Assembly: GCA_965202845.1 (NCBI GenBank)
Contig: OZ241856.1
Span: 806,001-870,000 of the forward strand
Reading direction: 5' to 3'
DNA length: 64,000 nucleotides
From: CBDATA01 sp965202845
GTDB taxonomy: Bacteria > Acidobacteriota > Vicinamibacteria > Marinacidobacterales > Marinacidobacteraceae
Position numbers and translations under genes: made by a program. Positions within the stretch are counted from its first letter, which is position 1; each line of letters opens with the position of its first letter. The notes under the pieces are model-generated. The model searched no databases. It had not been told where the DNA came from and saw only the letters and a program-made list of their open reading frames with translations. Below, one piece after another: positions 52,759 to 59,917 of the stretch.

Positions 52759-53898
52759 ATGCGGATCGCCATCGTGTGCTACCCGACCCACGGCGGGAGC
52801 GGCGCGGTCGCTTCAGAACTGGCGATCGGACTGGCCGCTGGCGGTCACGAAGTCCACGTCGTCAGCTACGCGGTTCCGTTCCGGCTCCGGCGGTTCCATC
52901 CGGGCATTTCGCTGCACGAGGTGGAGATCGCGTCCTACCCGCTCTTCCGCTATCCGCCCTACACGCTGGGGCTCGCCACCAAGCTGGCCGAAGTCGCCGC
53001 CGAGATCGGCGGACTCGACATCATCCACGCCCACTACGCGGTTCCCAACGCGGTGAGCGCCTTCCTGGCGCGCGAGATCATCGGCGGGGAGACAACCCGG
53101 CTGATCACCACCCTCCACGGGACCGACATCACGCTGGTGGGCGCCGACCGGTCGTTCCACCGGGTGATCCGTTTCGCGCTGGAGCGCTCGGACGCGGTCA
53201 CCGCGGTGTCCCGCTACCTGTGCGATCGCACCCGCCGCGACTTCGCGCCCGATCTCCCCATCGAGGTCATTCCGAATTTCGTGAACGGCGACGAGCCGCC
53301 CGCCGCCGGGGATCCGCGGGTCCGCGCCCGCTGGGCTCCGGGCGGCGAGCCGATTCTGATGCACATCTCGAACTTCCGCCCGGTGAAGCGGGTGGGGGAC
53401 GTCGTCCGGGTGTTCCAGAAGGTGCGCGAGCGGCTGCCCGCCAAGCTGGTCCTCATCGGCGAGGGGCCGGAGCGGCTCTTCGTCCAGCAGCTGGTTCGGG
53501 AATTCGACCTGTCCCCGGATGTCCACTTCGCCGGGGAGCAGGACGACATCCAGGGGCCGCTGGCGGCCGCCGACCTGCTGCTGCTCCCCAGCGAGCAGGA
53601 AAGCTTCGGCCTCACCGCGCTGGAGGCGATGCGCGCCCGGGTTCCGGTGATTTCCACGCAGATCGGCGGCCTGCCCGAAGTGGTGGCCGACGGCGAGACC
53701 GGACTCCTCTTCCCGGTCGGCGAGGTCGGCGCGATGGCGGAAGCGGCGGTCTCCCTCCTGACCGACGACGCGGCGCGCCGGCGGATGGGGGAAGCCGGCT
53801 TCCAGCGGGCGCGGCGCCTGTTCGCCGCCGAACGGATTCTGCCGCGCTACGAGGCTCTCTACCGGCGGGCGCTCGCCGGCCAGGGCGTCTCCCGGTAG
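52759..53898 (+). CDS. bshA: Bacillithiol glycosyltransferase BshA (N-acetyl-alpha-D-glucosaminyl L-malate synthase)
   Basis: 379 residues from ATG 52759 (MRIAIVCYPTHGGSGAVASE); ATG 52711 is in frame but adds unconserved sequence. BshA joins GlcNAc to L-malate in the first step of bacillithiol synthesis. It is a GT-B, GT4-family enzyme: the first domain has GGLDIIHAHYAVPNAVSAFL and TTLHGTDITLVG, the second SNFRPVKRVGDVVRVF, LIGEGPE and PSEQESFGLTALEAM, with the donor-site glutamates. bshB and bshC are not in the window. Bacillithiol would be the low-molecular-weight thiol of this organism. The last 40 bases overlap the convergent TudS gene. Confidence 0.9.
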   Translation: MRIAIVCYPTHGGSGAVASELAIGLAAGGHEVHVVSYAVPFRLRRFHPGISLHEVEIASYPLFRYPPYTLGLATKLAEVAAEIGGLDIIHAHYAVPNAVSAFLAREIIGGETTRLITTLHGTDITLVGADRSFHRVIRFALERSDAVTAVSRYLCDRTRRDFAPDLPIEVIPNFVNGDEPPAAGDPRVRARWAPGGEPILMHISNFRPVKRVGDVVRVFQKVRERLPAKLVLIGEGPERLFVQQLVREFDLSPDVHFAGEQDDIQGPLAAADLLLLPSEQESFGLTALEAMRARVPVISTQIGGLPEVVADGETGLLFPVGEVGAMAEAAVSLLTDDAARRRMGEAGFQRARRLFAAERILPRYEALYRRALAGQGVSR

Positions 53899-54821
53899 CG
53901 GAGCGGCGCCGGCAGCGGGTCCAGGTACGCCTGCCGGGCGAGCCAGGGAAGCCCGGCGCCGAAGCGGGCGATGCGACGGATGGGGTCCCGCAGCGGGCGC
54001 CGTCCCCGCTCGAATTCGTGAATCGCCTCGTGAACCCCATGACGTTCGCTGGAGTCCAGATATCCGGCGAGATGTCCGGCAAGATGCTGCAGGGCGTTGC
54101 GATGGGCGCCCGGGGTGGACGGGACCGCGAGCGCCTCGAGAAACCCCTCGCGGTAGGCGGCGAACAGCCGCTCCGGATCCTCCCGGAGCGCCAGCATCCG
54201 GCCGAGCCGTCGGGTCCGGGATTCGGAGTGAGCCATGAGCTCCATCTTCCAGCGGGCGTGGAATCGCTGGAGATCGGCGATCCGGGGTTCCCTTCCGAGG
54301 CGCCGGATCTCCGCGAGGCCGAAGACCCGGGTCAGCCAGTCGTCCCGCCGCGCCGGATCGGCGAGGCCGGCTTCGGTGATGGCGGGCGCCTCCGGCAGCC
54401 GCTTCTGGAGCGTGGCGGCGTGGATCCCGGTTCCCGCCGGATCCGGGTCCCGCCCCTCCCGGTGGACCGGGACGTCGCCGATCCCGCAGCTGGGAGAGCG
54501 CGCCTTCAGAATCAGACCGCCCACTCGCTGCGCCTGGAACCGGGCGGCCGCCTCCTCCGAGAAGCGCCGCATCGCCTGGGTGAGGTCGGCGCCGTCCGCT
54601 CCGACCAGCCGGCTTCCGGTTCCGTCCTCCATCAGCCGGATCGGCGGGCGAGGGACTCCGAGGCCGATTCCGACTTCCGGACATTCGGGGATCAGGGTGA
54701 AGACCTGGCCGAAGCCTTCGACGATCCCCGGGTTCAGGGAATGATCCCCGTCGTAGCGCACGCGTTCGCCGAGCAGACAGGCGGAGACCGCGATCCGGAT
54801 GGGCGACGGGTCGGCGAGCAC
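53859..54821 (-). CDS. TudS (DUF523)-DUF1722 protein, putative thiouracil/thio-UMP desulfidase
   Basis: 320 residues from GTG 54821. The N-terminal DUF523 domain is the TudS family, [4Fe-4S] enzymes shown to turn thiouracil into uracil. All three cluster cysteines are visible: Cys15 (VSACLLGERVRYDG), Cys47 (IPECPEVGIGLGVPRPP) and Cys112 (LKARSPSCGIGD). The C-terminal DUF1722 (YbgA) domain covers about 165-300 (RFHARWKMELMAHSESRTRR, HLAGHLAGYLDSSERHGVHE). Two-domain TudS-DUF1722 proteins are known and have been linked to 4-thio-UMP. The start has no ribosome site; a TACACT box ends 6 bases upstream. It is divergent from a uracil-DNA glycosylase gene and overlaps bshA by 40 bases at the 3' end. 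Confidence 0.82.
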   Translation of the reverse strand: MLADPSPIRIAVSACLLGERVRYDGDHSLNPGIVEGFGQVFTLIPECPEVGIGLGVPRPPIRLMEDGTGSRLVGADGADLTQAMRRFSEEAAARFQAQRVGGLILKARSPSCGIGDVPVHREGRDPDPAGTGIHAATLQKRLPEAPAITEAGLADPARRDDWLTRVFGLAEIRRLGREPRIADLQRFHARWKMELMAHSESRTRRLGRMLALREDPERLFAAYREGFLEALAVPSTPGAHRNALQHLAGHLAGYLDSSERHGVHEAIHEFERGRRPLRDPIRRIARFGAGLPWLARQAYLDPLPAPLRYRETPWPASARR

Positions 54822-54827
54822 GATTCG

Positions 54828-54835
54828 AGTGTAAT
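54828..54835. promoter_or_regulatory. Overlapping divergent -10 boxes, both probably leaderless
   Basis: AGTGTAAT contains TGTAAT on the plus strand (54830-54835), 10 bases before ATG 54846 of the uracil-DNA glycosylase gene. On the minus strand it contains TACACT (54833-54828), 6 bases before GTG 54821 of the TudS gene. The two starts are only 24 bases apart. No good -35 box is visible for either. Confidence 0.45.
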
Positions 54836-54845
54836 TCCCGAAGGA

Positions 54846-55532
54846 ATGGAAGAACGGGAAGACCTGGACCGTCGCGTCGCCGCCTGCCGCGCCTGCCCCC
54901 GGCTGGTCGCCCACCGGGAGGCGGCGGCCCGCAACCCCCCGAAGCGCTGCCGGGCGGACGCCTACTGGGCGCGGGCGGTCCCCTCCTTCGGCGACCCGAA
55001 CCCCAGGCTTCTGATCGTGGGACTCGCTCCGGCGGCGCACGGCGCAAACCGCACCGGCCGGATGTTCACCGGCGACCGCTCCGGGGAGTGGCTGTTCGAG
55101 GCGCTCCACCGCTTCGGATTCGCCGACCGCCCGTATTCGGCGGACCCGGCCGACGGGCTGCGCCTGCGGGACGCCCGGATCACCGCCGTCTGTCACTGCG
55201 CGCCCCCGGACAACCGCCCGCTGCGCGCCGAGATCGAGGCGTGCCGTCCGTTCCTCGTGGAAGAGCTGGCGGCGGCCGCCCGGCTGGAAGTGGCGCTCGC
55301 GCTCGGCGGCATCGCCCACGCCGGCCTGCTGCGCGCCCTGGAGGCCGCCGGGCGTCGGCTTCCGAAACCGCTGCCGCGGTTCGGACACGGCGCCGCCGCC
55401 GAGCTGCCGGGAGGAATCCTGCTGCTTTCGAGCTACCACCCCAGCCAGCAGAACACCTTCACCGGCCGCTTGACCCGCTCCGCCTTCCACGAGGTCTTCC
55501 GAATCGCCCGCGAACGGATTCGTCGGGCATAA
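54846..55532 (+). CDS. Uracil-DNA glycosylase, family 5 (UDGb) type
   Basis: 228 residues. The enzyme removes uracil and related deaminated bases from DNA. Motif 1 is GLAPAAHGANRTGRMFTGD, lacking the catalytic Asp/Asn of other families as is normal for family 5; motif 3 is SSYHPSQQNTFTGRLT. Cysteines at residues 14 and 17 (CRACPRL) with later ones in AVCHCAPPDNRP and EACRPF fit a [4Fe-4S] cluster. ATG 54846 directly follows AAGGA, too close for a normal ribosome site, and a TGTAAT box lies 10 bases upstream. The frame is open far upstream only as a shadow. Confidence 0.9.
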   Translation: MEEREDLDRRVAACRACPRLVAHREAAARNPPKRCRADAYWARAVPSFGDPNPRLLIVGLAPAAHGANRTGRMFTGDRSGEWLFEALHRFGFADRPYSADPADGLRLRDARITAVCHCAPPDNRPLRAEIEACRPFLVEELAAAARLEVALALGGIAHAGLLRALEAAGRRLPKPLPRFGHGAAAELPGGILLLSSYHPSQQNTFTGRLTRSAFHEVFRIARERIRRA

Positions 55533-55533
55533 T
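55528..55533 (+). promoter_or_regulatory. Candidate -10 box for the hydrolase gene, leaderless type
   Basis: CATAAT overlaps the uracil-DNA glycosylase stop codon and ends 8 bases before GTG 55542. No ribosome site lies in those 8 bases. The -35 region is not recognisable. Confidence 0.35.
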
Positions 55534-55541
55534 CGCGCCCA

Positions 55542-56336
55542 GTGCTTCCGGCTTCGCCCCATCGCATCCTGGACCTCCGGGTTCCGGCAGGACCGGGGCA
55601 GGCGCCGCTTGCGCTTTCCTGGACTCCCGGAACGGCGCCCGATTCCGGCGCCTGGGTGTTCCTCCACGGTTTCGGGTCGGACCGGAAGGGCGGCAAGCCG
55701 AACCGGTTCCGCGACTGGCTCCACCGGCGCGGCCCCGGATTCGCCGCCTACGACTGCACCGGGCACGGCGATTCGGGCGGCGACTGCCGGGGACTTTCGC
55801 TGTCCCGCAACCTCGAGGATCTCGACAGGGCGCTCGCCTTCCTCGAGGAGCGTTGCGCCGGGCCGTTCACCCTGATCGGCTCCTCGATGGGGGGGATCGC
55901 CGCGCTCTGGCGCGCGGCCCGCCATCCCCGCAAGGTGGAGCAGGTGTACGCGATCGCGCCGGCGTTCCTGATGTTCGCGCGCTTTCACGCCAGCCTGCCG
56001 CCGGGGGAAGGGGACGCATGGGAGGCGTCGGGGATCCTCTCCGCCGAGGTCGGCGACCGGACGCTGGAAGTGGGCTTCCAGGCGGTGACCGACGAGTCGC
56101 GGTATCCGGTCGACGATCTGGCGCGCGAGCTCACGGTCCCCACCCGCATCTTTCACGGAAGCGACGACGAGGTCGTGCCGATTTCCCTGTCGCGCGAATT
56201 CGCCGCCGCCTGTCCCGCCGTCGACCTGGTGGAGATCCCGGGGGGCGACCACCGGCTGCACGAGCGCCGGGACTTCCTTTTCGAGTCGATGTGGGACGAA
56301 CCGCTGGTCTCCCGAAGGGCTGGCGCCCATCCTTGA
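55542..56336 (+). CDS. Alpha/beta hydrolase (serine hydrolase)
   Basis: 264 residues from GTG 55542. The fold is shown by WVFLHGFGSDRKGGK (oxyanion region), AAYDCTGHGDSGGD, the nucleophile elbow LIGSSMGGIAALW (Ser), HGSDDEVVPISLS (acid Asp) and PGGDHRLHERRD (His). It is closest in style to small esterases/thioesterases of the 2-hydroxymuconic or palmitoyl-thioesterase ABHD10 type. The substrate is not predictable. It lies between the uracil-DNA glycosylase and the permease genes, 10 bases before the latter, so it is likely co-transcribed with it. Confidence 0.85.
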   Translation: MLPASPHRILDLRVPAGPGQAPLALSWTPGTAPDSGAWVFLHGFGSDRKGGKPNRFRDWLHRRGPGFAAYDCTGHGDSGGDCRGLSLSRNLEDLDRALAFLEERCAGPFTLIGSSMGGIAALWRAARHPRKVEQVYAIAPAFLMFARFHASLPPGEGDAWEASGILSAEVGDRTLEVGFQAVTDESRYPVDDLARELTVPTRIFHGSDDEVVPISLSREFAAACPAVDLVEIPGGDHRLHERRDFLFESMWDEPLVSRRAGAHP

Positions 56337-56346
56337 GGAGGCATTC

Positions 56347-58080
56347 ATGAGCGATTCCGCGAACAACCGCGACATCCGCTACCAGCCGGACGAGAACCCG
56401 CCGCCCTTGACCGCCGCCGGTCTCGGCGTCCAGGCCGCCGTCCTCACGTTCGGGGGCATCGCGCTGACTCCCCTGGTCATCGCCCGCGCCGCCGGCGCCT
56501 CCGCCTCCTGGGAGGCGTGGGCCGTTTTCGGGGTGCTGCTGATCAGCGGACTCACCACCATCCTGCAAGCGCTCCGGGTGGGGCGCTTCGGCGCCGGGCA
56601 CATCCTGATGATGGGCACCTCCGGCGCGTTCATCTCGGTGTCGGTGGCGGCGTTGGTGGAGGGCGGCCCCGGCCTGCTCGCCACCCTGGTGCTCGTGTCC
56701 TCCTTCTTCCAGTTCCTGCTGGTCCAGCGGATGGCGGCGGTTCGCCGGATCATCACGCCGGCGGTGGCGGGGACCGTCATCATGCTGATCGCGGTGACGG
56801 TGATGCCCATCCTCTTCGACATGATGGACAACGCCCCGGAGGACGCTCCGCCCGGCGCGGCGGGGATCGCCTTCCTGGTCACGCTGCTGATCGCGGTGGG
56901 GATGGCGCTTCGGGGGCCGGGAATCCTGCGTCTCTGGGGGCCGATCCTGGGCGTTCTGGCCGGCGCGCTGGTCGGGGCGGCGCTGGGTCTGGGAGACTAC
57001 CGCCCGATCGCCGACGCCTCCTGGGTCGGCTTCCCGTCGCTGGACTGGCCCGGACTGGATATCTCGTTCGGACCCGCCTTCTGGGCGCTGCTGCCAGCGT
57101 TCATCCTCGTCACGATGGTGGGCGCCATCGAGACGATCGGGGATGCGGTGGCGATCCAGCAGGTCTCCTGGCGCGAACCCCGGGCGCCCGACTACCGCCT
57201 GGTCCAGGGAGCGGTCAGCGCCGACGGAGTGGGCAACCTGCTTTCCGGACTGCTCGGCGTTCCTCCCAACACCACCTACTCGAGCAGCGTTTCGCTGACC
57301 GAGCTCACCGGGGTGGCGTCCCGACGGGTCGGCCTGTACATCGGGGCCGTTTTCCTGGCGCTCGCCCTCATGCCCAAGGCGGCGGCGCTGGTGATCGCCA
57401 TCCCGGAGCCGGTCATCGCCGCATACGCCTTCGTGCTGATCGCCATCCTGTTCGTGGTCGGGCTGCGGATCGCGGCCCGGGACGGCCTGGACTTCCGCGC
57501 CGCCACCGTGGTCGGCGTCGCCTACTGGGTGGGCGCCGGTTTCCAGGCGCATGCGATCTTTCCCGGATCGCTCGGCGCCTTCTGGGAAGCCCTGCTCGGC
57601 AACGGCATGACCGCGGGCGGCGGCGCAATCCTGCTCCTGATGCTCTTCCTTTCGGTCACCGGCCCGCGTCCGGTCCGCTTCGAAGCGCGCCTCAACCGGG
57701 AGGCGATGCCGAAGCTGGACGCGTTCCTCGTCGCCTGGGCCGAACGCCGGAAGTGGAGCGAACGCTCGGTGGAGCGGCTGCGCTCCACCGGCGAGGAGGC
57801 GCTGCTGCTGGTGGTGGGCGAAGGCGGGGAGGACGGCGCCTCCGACCGCCATCTCCGGGTGACGGCCCGGGGCGACGCCCGTCGCGTCGAAGTGGAGTTC
57901 GTGGCGGCCCCCGCCGGGATGAACATCGAAAACCAGCTCCTGGCGCTGGGGGAATCCGCCGGCGCCGCCGCCGAGCGGGACATTTCGCTGCGCCTGCTCC
58001 GCCACCACGCCGCCTCGGTCCGCCACCAGCAGTACAACGAAGTGGATGTGGTGACGGTGGCGGTGGAAGGCCGCCGCTGA
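56347..58080 (+). CDS. SLC23/NCS2 nucleobase (uracil/xanthine) permease with an added C-terminal domain
   Basis: 577 residues. Residues about 20-445 form a polytopic permease of the nucleobase-ascorbate family: GLGVQAAVLTFGGIALTPLV (TM1, with the usual QH replaced), GAGHILMMGTSGAFISVSVA, ETIGDAVAIQQVSWREPRAP (TM8 motif) and GVPPNTTYSSSVSLTELTGV (TM10 family motif N-T-T-Y-S). Residues about 455-577 are a soluble extension (LDAFLVAWAERRKWSERSVE, RLRSTGEEALLLVVGEG) whose start resembles a GHKL/RsbW-type ATPase, but the Asn of the N-box and the glycine-rich loop are not evident. A strong GAGGAGG precedes ATG 56347. The substrate is inferred from the family only. Confidence 0.85.
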   Translation: MSDSANNRDIRYQPDENPPPLTAAGLGVQAAVLTFGGIALTPLVIARAAGASASWEAWAVFGVLLISGLTTILQALRVGRFGAGHILMMGTSGAFISVSVAALVEGGPGLLATLVLVSSFFQFLLVQRMAAVRRIITPAVAGTVIMLIAVTVMPILFDMMDNAPEDAPPGAAGIAFLVTLLIAVGMALRGPGILRLWGPILGVLAGALVGAALGLGDYRPIADASWVGFPSLDWPGLDISFGPAFWALLPAFILVTMVGAIETIGDAVAIQQVSWREPRAPDYRLVQGAVSADGVGNLLSGLLGVPPNTTYSSSVSLTELTGVASRRVGLYIGAVFLALALMPKAAALVIAIPEPVIAAYAFVLIAILFVVGLRIAARDGLDFRAATVVGVAYWVGAGFQAHAIFPGSLGAFWEALLGNGMTAGGGAILLLMLFLSVTGPRPVRFEARLNREAMPKLDAFLVAWAERRKWSERSVERLRSTGEEALLLVVGEGGEDGASDRHLRVTARGDARRVEVEFVAAPAGMNIENQLLALGESAGAAAERDISLRLLRHHAASVRHQQYNEVDVVTVAVEGRR

Positions 58081-58144
58081 AGCGCGCGGCGTTTGTGGTG
58101 TACGCTCACTCCATCGCATCCCCTCGAAGAGGAGGTCCCGCTCC

Positions 58145-59869
58145 ATGTCCCGTCTGCTCGACAAGAACCTGAGCCGCGCCGAATTCCTGAAGCTCAGCGG
58201 AGCGGCCGCCGCCGCCGGTCTGGGCGCGGCCTGCGGCGCCGGCGGGGGAGCGGCGACCCCGCAGCTGATCGTCCACAACGCCCGCGTGTACACCTCCGAA
58301 TACAGCGGGGGCGGAACCACGATGGACCGGGCCCAGGCGTTCGCCGTCAACCACGACAAGTTCGTCGCGGTGGGTTCCGATGCGGATGTCAGGAACCTTG
58401 CCGGACCGGGAACCGAGGTCGTGGACGCCGGGGGCATGACGGTGGTTCCCGGCTTCATCGACGCCCACTGCCATCCCGGCGGCATGCGGGATCTCTTCGA
58501 GGTGAATCTGGACGTCCGCACCATCGACGACATCAAGATGGCCATCCGGGCCGCCGCCGCCGACACCCGGGCCGGCTACTGGGTCGACGGATTCAAGTAC
58601 GACGACACCAAGGTCACCGGCGAGGACGGCCAGTATCGGCGGATCACCCGGGACGATCTGGATGAGGCGACCCGCGAGGTTCCGGTCCGGGTCTCGCACC
58701 GGGGCGGGCACATCGCCTGGTACAACTCGAAGGCGTTCGAGATGGCGGGGGTGACCGACCGGGTCGCCGATCCGCCGGGCGGGCGTTTCGAGAAGGACGA
58801 GAGCGGGCGCCTCACCGGCCTGGTCGAGGAGCGCGCCCAGGACGTGTTCGACGGGGTCGGGTCCCGCCGGGTCTATTCGCGGGCCGACTTCCAGGCGGGG
58901 GTCGCCCACATGTCCAAGCTGATGACGGCGGCCGGAATCACCAGCGTCCACCAGACCGGCGGAAACGCCAACGGCCTGCGGGCGCTCGAGGACGCCTACG
59001 CCGCCGGCGAGCTCCGCTACCGCATGTACTACTTCGCCTCCGGGAATTCGGACCTGTACGCCGGCCTCAAGGCCGCCGGCATCCACCGCGGCTTCGGCAA
59101 CGAATGGCTCCGGATCGGGGCGGTCAAGTACGGCGCCGACGGATCGGCGTCAGGCCGCACCATGTACATGAGCACCCCCTACGAGGGGACCGACGACCAC
59201 GGAATCCTCACCATGACTCCCGAAGAGATCATGGAGGCGGTGGAGGACGCCCACGCGCACGATTTCCACATCGGGATCCACGCGAACGGCGACCTGACCA
59301 TCGGATACGTCCTGGACGCCTACGAGAAGGTACTGCGCGATGCGCCGCGCGACGCCCGTCACCGCCTCGAGCACTGCTCGCTGGTGAACCCCGAGCTGTT
59401 GCAGCGCATCCACGACTCCGGCTCGATCCCGACGCCCTTCTGGACCTATGTCCACTACCACGGGAACAAGTGGGTGGAGTACGGCGAGGAGAAGATGAAG
59501 TGGATGTTCGCGCACCGCTCGTTCCTCGACTACGACATCAAGGTCGCGGGCGCCTCCGACTACGTTCCGGGTCCCTACGAGCCGATGATGGCGCTCCAGG
59601 CGATGATCACCCGCAAGGACACCCAGGGCCGGGTCTGGGGCGAAAACCAGCGGGTCAACATGGACGAGGCGCTGCGGATCGGCACCATCAACGGCGCCTG
59701 GGCCTCCTTCGAGGAGAACATCAAGGGCAGCATCCGGGTCGGCAAGCTCGCCGACTTCGTGATGCTGGAGGAGGACCCGCACGATGTCGCCGAGACCGAT
59801 CCGGACCGCCTGAAGGAGATCGTCGTCCACCGCACGGTGGTGGGCGGCCAGACCATGCACCAAGTCTGA
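58145..59869 (+). CDS. Exported amidohydrolase (amidohydrolase-3/YtcJ-like)
   Basis: 574 residues. The N-terminus (SRAEFLKLSGAAAAAGLGAA, then Cys) looks like an export signal with a possible lipid-attachment cysteine, though it lacks a twin arginine. The metal-dependent hydrolase barrel has GFIDAHCHPGG (HxH), HRGGH, the lysine region IGAVKYGADGSASG, IHANGD, HRLEHCSLVNP and the late Asp in AGASDYVPGPYEP. YtcJ-like members hydrolyse N-acyl or similar amides; the substrate is unknown. GAGGAGG stands 10 bases before ATG 58145. It converges on an unrecognised lipoprotein gene after 48 bases. Confidence 0.88.
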   Translation: MSRLLDKNLSRAEFLKLSGAAAAAGLGAACGAGGGAATPQLIVHNARVYTSEYSGGGTTMDRAQAFAVNHDKFVAVGSDADVRNLAGPGTEVVDAGGMTVVPGFIDAHCHPGGMRDLFEVNLDVRTIDDIKMAIRAAAADTRAGYWVDGFKYDDTKVTGEDGQYRRITRDDLDEATREVPVRVSHRGGHIAWYNSKAFEMAGVTDRVADPPGGRFEKDESGRLTGLVEERAQDVFDGVGSRRVYSRADFQAGVAHMSKLMTAAGITSVHQTGGNANGLRALEDAYAAGELRYRMYYFASGNSDLYAGLKAAGIHRGFGNEWLRIGAVKYGADGSASGRTMYMSTPYEGTDDHGILTMTPEEIMEAVEDAHAHDFHIGIHANGDLTIGYVLDAYEKVLRDAPRDARHRLEHCSLVNPELLQRIHDSGSIPTPFWTYVHYHGNKWVEYGEEKMKWMFAHRSFLDYDIKVAGASDYVPGPYEPMMALQAMITRKDTQGRVWGENQRVNMDEALRIGTINGAWASFEENIKGSIRVGKLADFVMLEEDPHDVAETDPDRLKEIVVHRTVVGGQTMHQV

Positions 59870-59917
59870 CTCCCCCCCGCCCGGCGGGAACGGGCTCCGA
59901 CGATCGGCGTCTTCCCG

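Noticed and set aside
59870..59917. Terminator between convergent amidohydrolase and lipoprotein genes
   Set aside because: Only a 5-bp GC stem with a 3-base loop is found (about 59877-59889), too weak to call.
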